NCBI GenBank assembly: GCA_024685775.1
Contig: JAIKVL010000025.1
Location: 1-64,000 of the forward strand
Direction: 5' to 3'
Source of the DNA: Clostridia bacterium
GTDB taxonomy: Bacteria; Bacillota; Clostridia; Christensenellales; CAG-1252
Length of the DNA: 64,000 nt
Within the stretch, counting starts at the first letter, position 1. Every line of letters starts with the position of its first letter. This document shows positions 1 through 11,700 of this stretch, one piece after another. A program made the translations under genes and the position numbers. The notes below the pieces were generated by a model. That model did not search any database and was not told the origin of the DNA. It worked only from the letters and a program-made list of their open reading frames with translations.

Positions 1-88
1 TTTTCCTCAAAAAAATTTTCCCCACCGTAGGTGAAGGAAAAAAGGGCGGAAGCGAAAGCGTTTAAATTTGGAAGGAGTGGTTTTTTCA

Positions 89-3000
89 ATGTCTGTTCAC
101 AAGGTAAAGTACGGCAACGTGGAAAGAATGAGTTTCTCCAAAACGAAGGAGGTCCTGGATCTCCCGTATCTTATCGAGCTGCAAAAGGGTTCGTATAAGA
201 AGTTTTTGGAAGAAGGTCTTCGCGAAATTTTCGACGAGTTCTCCCCGATCGTTCAAAGGGCGACGAACGGCGCCGAGCGTTTCATTTTGGAGTTCGGCGA
301 GTACAAAGTGGAAGAGCCGCATTTCTCCGCAAGAGCCTGTAAGAGCGAGAACCTCGTTACTTACAACGCGCCTCTTCGCGTCAAAGTGCGTCTTACGATC
401 CGCGAGAAAGGCGATCTCATCAAAGAGGACGAGATCTTCATGGGCGACATCCCCCTTATGACGGAGACGGGTTCTTTCGTCATTAACGGCGCGGAGCGCG
501 TCATCGTCTCGCAGCTCGTCAGAAGCCCGGGCGTCTACTTCGAGAAGGAAGTGGATAAAGACGGCGAAATCACCTATAAATGCACGGTCATCCCGAAGAA
601 CGGCGCGTGGATGGAATTCGAGCAGGATTCCACCGGCGTTTTGTACGTCAAGGTCGACCGCAAAAAGAAAGTCACCGCGTCTTTGATGCTCCGCGCGCTC
701 GAACTGACCGAAGATCAGACCTTGATCGACCTCTTCGGCGAGGACGACAAGATCATGCGGACGACGATGGAAAAAGATAAAGAAGGCGAGCGCACCTTGG
801 ACGGAGCGAAGACCGAGCTTTACAAGACCATCAAAAACGGCGAGATCATCACCAAAGAAGGCGTCGAGGCGAATATCCCGGGCATCTTCTTCGACAAGAA
901 GCGTTACGATCTCTCCCGCGTCGGCAGAAATAAATACAACAAGAAACTTTCCCTCGCGAATCGTATCGCGGAGAGAGAGCTCGCGGACGACATCGTCGAT
1001 CAATACGGCGAAGTCCTCGCGGAAAAGGGAACCTCGGTCGATATCGAAAAGGCTTGGGAAATCCAAAACGCCGGCGTGAACGTCGCGTACGTCGTCGGAG
1101 CGGACGGATCGAAAGTCAAGGTCATCGGTAACAACACCGTCGATCTTTCCGCTTTCGTCAAGAAAGATCCGAAAGAGCTCGGCGTCTTGGAGCACGTCCA
1201 CTATCCGACCCTGATGGAGATCTGGGAAGGTCTCGAAAGCGACGAGGAGAAGGAAGAAGCCGTCAAAGCGAATGCGGACAGGCTCGTATCCCGTCAGATC
1301 CGTATGGACGATATCGTCGCGATCGTTAACTACAACCTCAACATTCCGCACGGCGTCGGTTCCTTCGATAACATCGACCACCTCGCGAACAGGCGCGTCC
1401 GCGCGGTCGGCGAACTTCTCCAACACGAGATGAGAAAAGGCTTCCAAAACATGGAGCGTCAGATCATCGAAAAGATGAACACGACGAACGCGGACGAAGC
1501 CGAAATCAAAAAGTTTATCAACGTTAAACCCGTTACCGCGAAGATCAAAGAGTTCTTCAACAGCGCGCAGCTTTCGCAGTTTATGGATCAGGAAAACCCG
1601 ATCGCCGAACTTACCCATAAGAGAAAGCTCTCCGCTCTCGGCCCCGGCGGTTTGAACCGCGAAAGAGCCGGCATGGAAGTCCGTGACGTTCACCACTCCC
1701 ACTACGGACGTTTGTGCCCGGTCGAGACCCCCGAAGGTCAGAACATCGGCTTGATCTCCTCTCTTTCGACCTATGCGAAAGTAAATGAATACGGCTTCAT
1801 CGAGACCCCGTACAGGAAGATCGACAAGGCGACGGGCATCGTCACCGACGAGATCGTCTATATGACGGCGGATGAAGAAGATAAGTACATCATCGGTCAG
1901 GCGACCGAACCGATCGGCGAGGACGGAAGGCTCAAAAACCCCATCGTTTCCTGCCGTATCTGCGAAGAGATCCGCAACGTGGAAGCGTCCAAGGTCGATT
2001 ACCTCGACACGTCGCCGAAGCAGCTCGTCTCCGTCGCGGCGTCCCTGATCCCCTTCCTTGAAAACGACGATACGAACCGCGCCTTGATGGGCTCGAACAT
2101 GCAGCGTCAGGCGGTTCCTCTTATTCGCCCCGAAGCTCCGATCGTCGGAACGGGTATCGAATATAAGATCGCGCACGACAGCGGGATCGTCGTCCTCTCC
2201 GAGTTCGACGGCGTCGTCACTTCCGTCACCGGCGATTCGATCACCGTCAAGGGAGACGACGAGATCAAGACCTACGAGCTCTTGAAGTTCCAACGCTCCA
2301 ACCACGAAACGTGTATCAACCAAAAACCCGTCGTCAAAATCGGTCAGTTCGTTAAGAAAGGCGAAGTCCTCGCGGACGGCCCCGCCACGCAAAACGGCGA
2401 GCTCGCGCTCGGAAGAAACATCCTGATCGGCTTTATGACTTGGGAAGGTTACAACTACGAAGACGCGGTCCTTATTTCCGACGAACTCGTTCGCGACGAC
2501 GTGTTTACGAGTATCCACATCGGAACCTACGACACCGAAGCGCGTTCGACCAAACTCGGCGACGAAGAGATTACGCGCGATATCCCGAACCGTAGCGAAG
2601 ATATGCTGAAAGACCTCGACGAGAACGGTATCATCCGCATCGGCGCAGAGGTCCACGCGGGCGACATCCTCGTCGGTAAAGTCGCGCCGAAAGGCGAGAC
2701 CGATCCCACGCCGGAAGAAAGGCTTCTCCGCTCGATCTTCGGCGAGAAGGCGAGAGAGGTCAGAGACGTGTCCCTCGTCGTTCCTCACGGCGAGTACGGC
2801 GTCGTCGTCGACGTTAAAGTCTTCACCAAACAAAACAAAGCGGACCTCTCCGCGGGTATCAATAAACTCGTGCGCGTGTATATCGCGCAAAAGAGAAAGA
2901 TCTCCGTCGGTGATAAGATGGCGGGACGCCACGGTAACAAAGGCGTCGTCTCCCGCGTCCTTCCGAAAGCGGATATGCCCTTTATGGCGGACGGCACTCC

Positions 3001-3799
3001 TTTGCAGATCGTGTTGAACCCCCTCGGCGTTCCGTCTCGTATGAATATCGGACAGGTCCTCGAAGTTCACCTCGGTCTCGTCTGTAAGATGCTCGATTGG
3101 AAGATCGCGACCCCCGTCTTCGACGGCGCGGACGAATCCGAAATCAAAGAGCTTATGGTCTCCAACGGGCTTCCCGCGGACGGCAAAGTCCAGCTCTTCG
3201 ACGGACGTACGGGCGAACCCTTCGAGAATAAAGTCACGATCGGTTATATGTACTACCTGAAACTCGCCCACCTTGTCGACGATAAGATCCACGCGCGTTC
3301 GACCGGTTCTTACTCCCTCGTCACGCAGCAACCGCTCGGCGGTAAAGCCAAGTTCGGCGGACAGCGTCTCGGCGAAATGGAAGTTTGGGCGATCGAAGCG
3401 TACGGCGCGGCGAACATCCTGCAAGAGATGTTGACCGTCAAGTCGGACGACGTGTCCGGTCGTGAAAAGGCGTACGCCTCCATCACGAAGGGACAAAACA
3501 TCAGCGAGCCGGGTATTCCGGAATCCTTCCGCGTTCTCGTTCGCGAAATGCGTTCCCTCGGGCTCGATATTCGCGCGCTCGGTGAAAACGATCAAGAGAT
3601 CCCCGACACGATCGAGGACGTCGCGACCATCGAACCGCAGCAAGAAGCTCCGACGAACAGCGAGATCGATCTCGGCGGCATCTTCGGAGAAGACACCGTC
3701 GGCGAGGACGATGCGGACAGCCCCTTCGAGACCGTTGCGGACGAAGCGGACATCAAGAATCTCTTCGGCGTGGAAGACGACGAAGACAGCATCTTTTAA
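89..3799 (+). CDS. rpoB: DNA-directed RNA polymerase subunit beta
   Basis: Beta subunit of RNA polymerase, which with beta-prime forms the catalytic core for all transcription in the cytoplasm. The translation (1236 aa) carries the rifampicin-region signature starting near residue 494 ([11 protein letters not shown], then [13 protein letters not shown]), the [18 protein letters not shown] block and the C-terminal [11 protein letters not shown] segment. The residues equivalent to E. coli D516, H526 and S531 are the usual ones, which fits a rifampicin-sensitive sequence. The frame stays open back to a TTG at 68, but that codon overlaps the ribosome site GGAAGGAG (70-77), so I chose the ATG at 89. 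The C-terminus is a very acidic tail. rpoC follows after 15 nt, the standard operon order. The 88 nt upstream show no gene. Confidence 0.98.
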   Translation: MSVHKVKYGNVERMSFSKTKEVLDLPYLIELQKGSYKKFLEEGLREIFDEFSPIVQRATNGAERFILEFGEYKVEEPHFSARACKSENLVTYNAPLRVKVRLTIREKGDLIKEDEIFMGDIPLMTETGSFVINGAERVIVSQLVRSPGVYFEKEVDKDGEITYKCTVIPKNGAWMEFEQDSTGVLYVKVDRKKKVTASLMLRALELTEDQTLIDLFGEDDKIMRTTMEKDKEGERTLDGAKTELYKTIKNGEIITKEGVEANIPGIFFDKKRYDLSRVGRNKYNKKLSLANRIAERELADDIVDQYGEVLAEKGTSVDIEKAWEIQNAGVNVAYVVGADGSKVKVIGNNTVDLSAFVKKDPKELGVLEHVHYPTLMEIWEGLESDEEKEEAVKANADRLVSRQIRMDDIVAIVNYNLNIPHGVGSFDNIDHLANRRVRAVGELLQHEMRKGFQNMERQIIEKMNTTNADEAEIKKFINVKPVTAKIKEFFNSAQLSQFMDQENPIAELTHKRKLSALGPGGLNRERAGMEVRDVHHSHYGRLCPVETPEGQNIGLISSLSTYAKVNEYGFIETPYRKIDKATGIVTDEIVYMTADEEDKYIIGQATEPIGEDGRLKNPIVSCRICEEIRNVEASKVDYLDTSPKQLVSVAASLIPFLENDDTNRALMGSNMQRQAVPLIRPEAPIVGTGIEYKIAHDSGIVVLSEFDGVVTSVTGDSITVKGDDEIKTYELLKFQRSNHETCINQKPVVKIGQFVKKGEVLADGPATQNGELALGRNILIGFMTWEGYNYEDAVLISDELVRDDVFTSIHIGTYDTEARSTKLGDEEITRDIPNRSEDMLKDLDENGIIRIGAEVHAGDILVGKVAPKGETDPTPEERLLRSIFGEKAREVRDVSLVVPHGEYGVVVDVKVFTKQNKADLSAGINKLVRVYIAQKRKISVGDKMAGRHGNKGVVSRVLPKADMPFMADGTPLQIVLNPLGVPSRMNIGQVLEVHLGLVCKMLDWKIATPVFDGADESEIKELMVSNGLPADGKVQLFDGRTGEPFENKVTIGYMYYLKLAHLVDDKIHARSTGSYSLVTQQPLGGKAKFGGQRLGEMEVWAIEAYGAANILQEMLTVKSDDVSGREKAYASITKGQNISEPGIPESFRVLVREMRSLGLDIRALGENDQEIPDTIEDVATIEPQQEAPTNSEIDLGGIFGEDTVGEDDADSPFETVADEADIKNLFGVEDDEDSIF

Positions 3800-3814
3800 T
3801 GGAGGGACGTAATT

Positions 3815-6800
3815 ATGTTTGAAATTAATAACTTCGATTCCATAAAAATCGGTCTTGCTTCTCCCGAAAAGATCAGAGAATGGTCTTGCGGCGAAGTCAC
3901 CAAGCCGGAAACGATCAATTACAGGACGCAAAAACCCGAGCCGGACGGCTTATTCTGCCAAAAGATCTTCGGGCCGACCAAAGACTGGGAGTGCGCCTGC
4001 GGAAAGTATAAGAGAATTCGCCATAAGGGCGTCGTTTGCGATCGCTGCGGCGTTAAAGTCGAGCAAAGCAAAGTCCGCCGCGAGCGCATGGGTCATATCG
4101 AGCTTGCCGCTCCGGTCGCGCACCTTTGGTATTTGAAAGGGACGCCGAGCCGTATCGCCACGATCCTCGATATGCCGCCGAAAGAGGTGGAGCACGTCGT
4201 CTATTACGCGAGCTACGTCGTCTTGGATCCGGGCACGACGGGTCTTCATAAGAAGCAAGTCTTGAACGACATCGAATATCGCGACGCGATCGACACCTAC
4301 GGAGAAGGCAGCTTCAAAGTCGGTATGGGCGCGGAAAGCATCAAGATCCTTCTCCAAGAGATCGACCTTGACAAAGAGATCGTCGAGATCCGCAAAGCGA
4401 TCGCCGAAGATCAAAAGTCCTCGAAGGATAACGCGCAAGCGCCGAAGAGAATGAAACTCGCGAAGAAGCTCGAAATCGTCGAAGCCTTTAAGGCGACGGG
4501 TTCCAAGCCCGAATGGATGATTATCGAAGCGCTTCCCGTCCTTCCCCCGGAGCTTCGCCCGATGGTTCCCCTCGACGGCGGCAGATACGCGACTTCCGAT
4601 CTGAACGATCTTTATCGTTTCGTCATTTCGCGTAACAGACGTTTGAAGCACTTCCTGCAAACCGGCGGCGTGGACGCGATGATTCGCAACGAAAAGCGTA
4701 TGCTTCAAGTCGCGGTCGATAACCTGATCGACAACAGCAAGAAAGCGAAATCCAATTCTTCCGGAAAGAGCCGCGAACTCAAATCCCTGACCGCGATGCT
4801 CAGAGGTAAGCAAGGTCGCTTCCGTCAGAACCTTCTCGGTAAGCGTGTCGACTATTCCGGTCGTTCCGTTATCGTCGTCGGCCCCGAACTCAAACTCTAT
4901 CAATGCGGTTTGCCGAAGGAAATGGCGCTCGAACTCTTCAAGCCTTTCATTATGAAAGAGCTCGTCGAGAGAAATATCTGCAACAATATCAAGAACGCGA
5001 AGCGTTACGTCGAAAGAGCGAGAAGCGAAGTTTGGGACGTTCTCGAAGATATCATCAAAGACCATCCCGTCCTTTTGAACCGCGCTCCGACGCTTCACCG
5101 CCTCGGTATCCAAGCGTTCGAACCCGTCCTCGTCGAAGGTAGGGCGATCAAACTGCACCCGCTCGTTTGCGGCGCGTTCAATGCGGACTTCGACGGCGAC
5201 CAAATGGCTGTCCACGTTCCTCTTTCCATCGAGGCGCAAGCGGAAGCGAGATTCCTTATGCTCTCGACGAACAACATCTTGAAGCTTTCGGACGGCAAAC
5301 CCGTTATGACCCCGACGCAGGATATGATCCTCGGAAGTTACTATCTGACGATCGAGAAAGAAGGCGCGAAGGGCGAAGGCAAGTACTTTATGAGCGTGGA
5401 CGAGGCGAAACTCGCCTATGCGAATAAGGATATCGAACTCCAAGCGAAGATCTACGTCCGCGTCAGCAAAGAGATCGACGGCAAAGTCGTTACGGGCAGA
5501 ATCCACACGACGCTCGGCCGCTTCATCTTCAACGAGGCGATCCCGCAGGATCTCCACTTCGTCGACCGCAGCGATCCCGCGAACGCGCTCGCTCTCGAAA
5601 TCGACTTCCTCGTCGGCAAGAAGCAGCTCGGACAGATCGTTGAAAAGTGCTTTAAGTACAAGGGCAGCACCGAGACCGCCGTCGTCCTCGACAAGATCAA
5701 GGCGCAGGGCTTTAAGTACTCTACCATCGGCGCATTGACGACCAGCGTCTTCGATATGCATATCCCCAAAGAGAAAGACCAGATCATCGCGGACGCGGAA
5801 AAGAAAGTCGCGGACGTCGAGAAGCTCTTCCGCCGCGGTCACATTACGGACGCGGAGAGAGCGAAGCAGGTCATCGCGATCTGGAACAAAGTTACGGACG
5901 ACGTTACCGACGCTTTGTCCAAGTGCTGGGATAAATTCAACCCGATCAAGATGATGGAGCAGAGCGGCGCTCGTGGTAATATGAGCCAGATCCGTCAGCT
6001 CGCCGGTATGCGTGGTCTTATGAAAGATCCTACCGGTAAAACCATCGAGCTTCCTGTCAAGAGCAACTTCCGCGAAGGTTTGTCCGCTCTCGAATACTTC
6101 ATTTCTTCCCACGGCGGTCGTAAAGGTCTCGCGGATACCGCGCTTAAAACGGCGGAATCCGGTTACCTCACCCGTAGGCTCGTCGACGTCTCGCAATCGG
6201 TCATCATCCGCGATATGGATTGCGGCGACAAGAAGGGTATCGTCGTCAGCGCGATCTACGGCGGCAGAGGCGATTTGATCGAGGTTTTGAAAGATCGTAT
6301 CATCGGAAGATACACGATCGACGCGATCGTCAATCCGAAGACGGGTGAAGAGATCGTCCCGGCGGACGCGATGATCAGCGAAGAAGCCGCGAAAGAGATC
6401 GAAAAGGCGGGCATCGAGAGCGTCAAGATCCGCAGCGTGTTTACCTGTAAGTGCGCGACGGGGCTTTGCTCCAAGTGTTACGGTAAGAATATGGCGAGCG
6501 GCAACCCCGTCAAGATCGGCGAAGCGGTCGGCGTCATCGCGGCGCAGTCCATCGGCGAGCCGGGTACCCAGCTTACGATGCGTACGTTCCACACCGGCGG
6601 TGTCGCGTCTTCCGAAGATATCACCCAAGGTTTGCCGCGCGTCGAAGAACTCTTCGAGTGCCGCAATCCGAAAGCGCAGGCGATCATTTCCGATATCGCA
6701 GGTACCGTGACGATCACCGAAAAGAACAAGAAGCGCACGATCGTCGTCGAGAACGAGCAAGACAGAAAGGAGTACGTCCCCGCTTTGAACGCGAAAGTCC

Positions 6801-7381
6801 TCGTGACGGACGGGCAGGAAGTCGATCCCGGAACGCAGCTTACCCAAGGCGCGATCAACTTGCAGGATCTCCTCCGTACCCGCGGCGTAAAGGGCGTTCA
6901 GGATTACTTGATCCGCGAAGTCAAAGACGCGTATCGTCTGTCCGGTGTCGATATTAACGACAAGCATATCGAGATCATTATCCGTCAGATGATGCGTAAG
7001 GTCAGGATCGAGAAGCAGGGCGACACCGATTTCCTCCCCGGCGAACTCGTGGATCTTTCGACCTACGAAGAGAGCAACCGCAAGGTCCTTTCCTTCGGCG
7101 GAGAACCCGCGACCGCGAAGCGTACTCTTCTCGGTATCACCAAGGCCTCCTTGGCTTCCGAGAGCTTCCTCGCTTCCGCTTCCTTCCAAGAGACGACGAG
7201 GGTCCTTACCGACGCGGCGATCAAAGGCAAAGTCGATCCGCTTCTCGGGCTCAAAGAGAACGTTATCCTCGGCAAGTTGATCCCTGCCGGAACGGGTCTC
7301 AAAATGTATCAGAACGTGAACGTTCAACCGAACGCTCTCGTGGACAGCAACGCACAGGACGAAAACTCCTATTTGGCTTAA
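3815..7381 (+). CDS. rpoC: DNA-directed RNA polymerase subunit beta-prime
   Basis: Beta-prime subunit of RNA polymerase, carrying the catalytic magnesium site. The 1188-aa product has the N-terminal zinc zipper (C60, C62, C75, C78), the absolutely conserved NADFDGDQM metal motif near residue 456, a second Cys cluster ([12 protein letters not shown]), and the bridge-helix/trigger-loop region with [19 protein letters not shown]. The start ATG has GGAGGG directly upstream (3801-3806). It is co-transcribed with rpoB. The stop codon TAA overlaps an ATG (TAATG, 7379-7383) that opens an 18-codon frame running into the metK start; nothing shows that this frame is a real gene. Confidence 0.98.
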   Translation: MFEINNFDSIKIGLASPEKIREWSCGEVTKPETINYRTQKPEPDGLFCQKIFGPTKDWECACGKYKRIRHKGVVCDRCGVKVEQSKVRRERMGHIELAAPVAHLWYLKGTPSRIATILDMPPKEVEHVVYYASYVVLDPGTTGLHKKQVLNDIEYRDAIDTYGEGSFKVGMGAESIKILLQEIDLDKEIVEIRKAIAEDQKSSKDNAQAPKRMKLAKKLEIVEAFKATGSKPEWMIIEALPVLPPELRPMVPLDGGRYATSDLNDLYRFVISRNRRLKHFLQTGGVDAMIRNEKRMLQVAVDNLIDNSKKAKSNSSGKSRELKSLTAMLRGKQGRFRQNLLGKRVDYSGRSVIVVGPELKLYQCGLPKEMALELFKPFIMKELVERNICNNIKNAKRYVERARSEVWDVLEDIIKDHPVLLNRAPTLHRLGIQAFEPVLVEGRAIKLHPLVCGAFNADFDGDQMAVHVPLSIEAQAEARFLMLSTNNILKLSDGKPVMTPTQDMILGSYYLTIEKEGAKGEGKYFMSVDEAKLAYANKDIELQAKIYVRVSKEIDGKVVTGRIHTTLGRFIFNEAIPQDLHFVDRSDPANALALEIDFLVGKKQLGQIVEKCFKYKGSTETAVVLDKIKAQGFKYSTIGALTTSVFDMHIPKEKDQIIADAEKKVADVEKLFRRGHITDAERAKQVIAIWNKVTDDVTDALSKCWDKFNPIKMMEQSGARGNMSQIRQLAGMRGLMKDPTGKTIELPVKSNFREGLSALEYFISSHGGRKGLADTALKTAESGYLTRRLVDVSQSVIIRDMDCGDKKGIVVSAIYGGRGDLIEVLKDRIIGRYTIDAIVNPKTGEEIVPADAMISEEAAKEIEKAGIESVKIRSVFTCKCATGLCSKCYGKNMASGNPVKIGEAVGVIAAQSIGEPGTQLTMRTFHTGGVASSEDITQGLPRVEELFECRNPKAQAIISDIAGTVTITEKNKKRTIVVENEQDRKEYVPALNAKVLVTDGQEVDPGTQLTQGAINLQDLLRTRGVKGVQDYLIREVKDAYRLSGVDINDKHIEIIIRQMMRKVRIEKQGDTDFLPGELVDLSTYEESNRKVLSFGGEPATAKRTLLGITKASLASESFLASASFQETTRVLTDAAIKGKVDPLLGLKENVILGKLIPAGTGLKMYQNVNVQPNALVDSNAQDENSYLA

Positions 7382-7393
7382 TGGCGAATGAAT

Positions 7394-7412
7394 GGGGGCG
7401 GTTTCCGCCCCC
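7394..7412 (+). other. GC-rich hairpin between rpoC and metK
   Basis: A perfect 8-bp stem (GGGGGCGG / CCGCCCCC) with a TTT loop sits 13 nt downstream of the rpoC stop and 12 nt upstream of the metK ATG. The following bases (TACTTTACAC) are not a clean U-tract. It could be a weak terminator, an RNA-processing or stability element, or a block to translation initiation. No Shine-Dalgarno sequence is seen between it and metK. Confidence 0.6.
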
Positions 7413-7424
7413 TACTTTACACAA

Positions 7425-8600
7425 ATGCAAGACGTAAGATTGATAACGAGCGAAAGTATAACGGAAGGGCATCCCGACAAAGTGGCGGATCAGATCTCCG
7501 ACGCGGTTTTGGACGAGATCTTAAAGAGCGATCCCGCCGCGCGCGTCGCGGTCGAAACGGTCGTTACGACGGGCATCGCGATCCTCGTCGGCGAGATCAC
7601 CTCGTCCGCGACTCCGAACGTTCAAAAGATCGTTCGAGACGTGATCCGCGACATCGGCTACACGTCCAGCGATATGGGTTTCGACGCCGACACCTGTTCC
7701 GTTATGGTTTCTTTGGACGAGCAGTCGCCCGACATCGCGATGGGCGTGGATAAAAGCACGGACAGCGCGTCCGGCGATAAATACGATTTGATCGGCGCGG
7801 GCGATCAGGGAATGATGTACGGTTACGCGTGCCGCGAGACCGAGAGCTTAATGCCGCTCCCGATCACCCTCGCGCATAAGCTGACCCTTCGCTTGACCGA
7901 AGCGAGAAAGAAAGGGGAACTCTCCTATCTTCGCCCGGACGGAAAAGCGCAGGTCACGGTGGAGTACGTCGACGGGAAACCCAAGAGAGTCCATACCGTC
8001 GTCGTCTCGACGCAGCATTCTCCCGAAGTCGATATCAAAGTCCTTCGGAAAGACGTCGAAGAGAAGATCATCAAAAAGGCGATCCCTTCGTCTTTGCTGG
8101 ACGAGAACACGCTGATCTACGTCAACCCGACCGGTCGCTTCGTGACGGGCGGACCGCACGGCGACAGCGGACTCACGGGCAGAAAGATCATCGTGGATAC
8201 CTACGGCGGCTATTGCCCCCACGGCGGCGGCGCGTTCTCCGGAAAAGACCCGACGAAGGTCGACCGCAGCGCGGCGTATATGGCGCGTTACGTCTGCAAA
8301 AATATGGTTGCGGCGGGCGCGGCGGAAAGAATGCAGCTCGAAGTGTCCTACGCGATCGGCGTGGCGCACCCGATCTCTTTGCACGTCAATTCTTTCGGAA
8401 CGGGCGTCCTTCCGGACGGCGAACTCGAAAAGATCGTGGCGAAAGTCTTCGATCTTCGCCCCTCGGCGATCATCGACACGCTCGCGCTTCGCAGACCCAT
8501 CTACCGCGCGACTTCGAATTACGGTCACTTCGGAAGGGAAGGCTTCCCTTGGGAGCAAACGGACAAAGCGGAAGAAATCAAAGCGCTTTTGCGTAAATAA
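7425..8600 (+). CDS. metK: S-adenosylmethionine synthetase
   Basis: Methionine adenosyltransferase, which makes S-adenosylmethionine from methionine and ATP. The product (391 aa, the usual length) begins [19 protein letters not shown], matching the family N-terminus. It contains the ATP-binding [12 protein letters not shown] motif and the [20 protein letters not shown] block. An in-frame ATG at 7392 would add eleven residues unlike the family, so ATG 7425 is preferred. The start is odd because no Shine-Dalgarno is visible and a strong GC hairpin ends 12 nt before it. metK lies 43 nt after rpoC with no obvious promoter, so it is probably read through from rpoBC and ends at the terminator at 8633. 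Confidence 0.96.
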   Translation: MQDVRLITSESITEGHPDKVADQISDAVLDEILKSDPAARVAVETVVTTGIAILVGEITSSATPNVQKIVRDVIRDIGYTSSDMGFDADTCSVMVSLDEQSPDIAMGVDKSTDSASGDKYDLIGAGDQGMMYGYACRETESLMPLPITLAHKLTLRLTEARKKGELSYLRPDGKAQVTVEYVDGKPKRVHTVVVSTQHSPEVDIKVLRKDVEEKIIKKAIPSSLLDENTLIYVNPTGRFVTGGPHGDSGLTGRKIIVDTYGGYCPHGGGAFSGKDPTKVDRSAAYMARYVCKNMVAAGAAERMQLEVSYAIGVAHPISLHVNSFGTGVLPDGELEKIVAKVFDLRPSAIIDTLALRRPIYRATSNYGHFGREGFPWEQTDKAEEIKALLRK

Positions 8601-8632
8601 CGAAAAGAGATCCGGTCACGGATTTGTAAGAG

Positions 8633-8658
8633 CGGCGTAGATCATACGCCGTTTTTTT
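8633..8658 (+). terminator. intrinsic terminator after metK
   Basis: A 7-bp perfect stem (CGGCGTA / TACGCCG), a GATCA loop, then seven T residues. It ends the rpoB-rpoC-metK unit. Confidence 0.9.
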
Positions 8659-8691
8659 ATAAAACGGGGGAAACGGAAAAGGGAGAGCGTA

Positions 8692-8721
8692 TTGATTTTA
8701 CGGGGTTTTCCGTGTTACAAT
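8692..8721 (+). promoter_or_regulatory. promoter of the Cys-rich lipoprotein block
   Basis: TTGATT (8692-8697), an 18-nt spacer, then TACAAT (8716-8721). It lies just after the metK terminator and 72 nt before the chosen start of the large lipoprotein gene. No other promoter is seen before the genes that follow at 11-19 nt spacing. Confidence 0.6.
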
Positions 8722-8793
8722 AAAAAAAGCGTTTCGAAGAAACGCAGAGAAGATCGCCGTTTCGGCGAGCAAAGGTTTTCGGGGAGTTCGGCT

Positions 8794-11700
8794 ATGAAAA
8801 AATCATTCGCTTTATTGATTTTGATCGTCAGCGTCGTCGCGCTCCTTTTTTGCTTTGCTTCCTGCGATCTTTTGTCGAGCATTCTCGGAAATTCCGAGCC
8901 TCTCGAACCCGAACTTCCCGAAGGGGAGTACTCGGCGTGGAAATCCAACGAGAACGGGACGCATTCACGCTATTTTCTTTCCGATCCGACCGTAACCGAG
9001 ACGAAGGATTGCAAAATGAAGGAAAAAACCGCGGAAGCGACTTGCGTGTCCGGCGGTTACACGAAATATACCTGCCCCCTCTGCGCGTATTCTTACGTTT
9101 CGGACAGGACGGAGCCCGATCCCGATCGCCATCAGCTCGTCTTCCACGAGAAACGAAACGCAAGCTGCACGGAGGACGGCTGGAAAGCCTATTACACCTG
9201 CGCGCTTTGCGCATATTCGTCCTTTGAAGAACTTCCCGCCACGGGTCACGATTTTTCCGATTGGGAATATTTGAACGAAACGCAGCATATCCGCGTTTGC
9301 CGTAATTGCGACGTTCGAGGGTACGCGGATCACGACTTTACGGAGGACGCCGCGGTAGAGGAGACCTGTTCTTCCGCGGGGCGGACGGAAGGAATGCATT
9401 GCGCGGCTTGCGAAAAAGTCTTCAAAGCGCAGGTCGAGATCCCCGCCGATCCCGAAAAGCATCGACTCGTATCCGTCGCGGCGAAGCGCCCGGGTTGCGA
9501 GGAAGAAGGTTGGAATGCGTATCGGTATTGCGAGCTGTGCGATTATTCGGAGAAAACCTCGATCGATCCGTTGGGTCATAAAAAGTCTTATAATTTGTCG
9601 AGCGATTCAAGCGGGCATTTCCGCACCTGCCTGCGCTGTTCCGAGCGGCTCGGGGTCGAACCGCACGAAAACGAAATCGAGGAAGCGGTCGAGCCGAGTT
9701 GTTTCCGCGACGGGCGGACGGAAGGCGCGCATTGCAAGGTTTGCGGCTATCGGACCCGAACGCCCGAGATCGTCCCTCGGATCGGCAGTCACGATTTAAC
9801 GGAATATCCCGCCGCGGAGCCCGATTGCGTAACGCCCGGAAACGAAGCGTACGTCCGTTGCTCGCGATGCGATTATACCGATTACAAAGAGATCCCCGCG
9901 CTCGGACACAGTAAGACGGAGTACCCCGGGAAACCCGCGACTTGCACGGAGAGCGGCTTCGCGAATTATTTCGTTTGCTCGCGTTGCTCGTTCTCTTCTT
10001 ACGCGGAGCTTCCCGCGAAAGGGCATACGCTCGTCGAGGAAGAAAGCGAGCCCCCGACTTGCCTCACCGCGGGACACGACGCTTATTCCCATTGCTTGAA
10101 TTGCGATTTTACGACCTATCGAGAGATCCCCGCGCTCGGTCACGAGATCGAAAACCATCCCTACGCCGAGCCGACTTGCGTGAAAGACGGGTGCGCCGCG
10201 TATGAGACGTGTTCTCGCTGCTCGTATACCACCTTTGAGAGGATCCCCGCGCTCGGGCATCATCCGGGCGAACTTCAATCGAATGAAAGCGGGCATTTCC
10301 ATCTTTGCGTTCGTTGCTCGGCTCAGATGGATTCTACCGCGCATACGCCCGTCACCGATCCGAGGGTGGAAGCGACTTGCACCGAAACGGGCTTGACCGA
10401 AGGGGCGCATTGCTCGGTCTGCGCTTACGTCACCCTCGCGCAAGAGACGATCCCCGCGGCGGGGCATGCTTTGGAGCATTACGCCGCCGAAGCGCCTACT
10501 TGTCTTTCGGATGGTCACGCGGAATACGAAGCTTGCCGAATTTGCGACTACACGACCTATACCGTCATTCCCGCGCTCGGACACGACGAGATTCCGCACG
10601 AAGGTCTCGAACCGACCTGCACCGAAAGCGGCTATTCGGCGTACGTCACCTGCTCGCGTTGCGACTATTCGACCTATTGTGAATTGCCCGCAAACGGTCA
10701 CACGATCGTTTCTTACGATAGGAAGGAGGCGACCTGCACCGAAAGCGGGCATAACGCTTATGAAGAGTGTACTTGCTGTTCGTACACGACGATAGAGATG
10801 TTTGCGCCGCTTGGGCATTCGGAGGGGAGCGAATTGGGCAGAGACAGCTCGGGACATTACTATTATTGCGCTCGTTGCTCGATCCCGATGGATCTTCTTC
10901 CGCATACGCCCGCGATCGATCCGGGAGTGGAGGCGAATTGCTCCGAAACGGGCTTGACCGAAGGCTCGCATTGCTCGGTCTGCGCTTACGTCATCCTTGC
11001 GCAGGAAACGATCCCCGTAAACGAGGATCACGTGCTTATCGATCATCCCGCGCAAGCCGTAACTTGCACCGAGGAAGGCTGGGCGGCATACGTTACTTGC
11101 TCGCGCTGCTCCTATTCGACGTACGGGGCGATCCCCGCGCTCGGGCATTCGCCGAGCGGCTCGTATTACGATGATTCGGCACATTGGGCAAAGTGTTCGC
11201 GTTGCGAGTCGGCTTTGACGCGCTCGCCGCATTCGTTCTCCGTCCTCGCATCCGTGTCGCCCGACTGTGTGAATGCGGGCGAGGATACTTACGGGTGTTC
11301 GGCTTGCGCTTATACCTATTCCGAGGCGACTCCCGCGCTCGGTCACGATTACGTCGTCTACGATAATATCCCGCAAACCTGCGTTACCTACGCGCACTTT
11401 TACAGCGCTTGCTCGCGTTGCTCCGATTCTTACGAGTACACGGGGACCGAGTACGCGCCGCATCAATACGAAGCGGAAACCTGCAAGGTCTGCCGGCGCA
11501 ACGAGCTTATGGATTACTACGAGACGTTTACCTTACACGGAAATAATTCTTCCGACTTGATCAGTATCCGAGATGAGAAAGAATTGCGGTTGTTATACGA
11601 CTACTTGCTGTTCTATAAAGTGACGTATTACAAATACTTTTCTTATCCGAACCTGACGGTCTCGGAATTTGAAGATCTTGTGGATCAGCTCCTCAAAAAA

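Noticed and set aside
86-3931. Open frame of more than 1200 codons on the minus strand opposite rpoB, with similar long ones opposite rpoC (3950-7327), secA (21078-23636) and tilS/cca (34726-37143)
   Set aside because: They mirror the codon structure of certain genes. Avoidance of TTA, CTA and TCA codons in the real genes removes stops from that antisense frame. They have no ribosome site and no recognisable protein.
8692-8793. 34-codon N-terminal extension of the Cys-rich lipoprotein
   Set aside because: It begins at the -35 of the promoter and would bury the signal peptide; the ATG at 8794 has a ribosome site and a proper lipoprotein signal.
9037-11505. Regular repeats at about 117-bp spacing considered as a CRISPR-like array
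   Set aside because: The repeats are degenerate, keep an open frame with conserved Cys/His residues and have no unique spacers.
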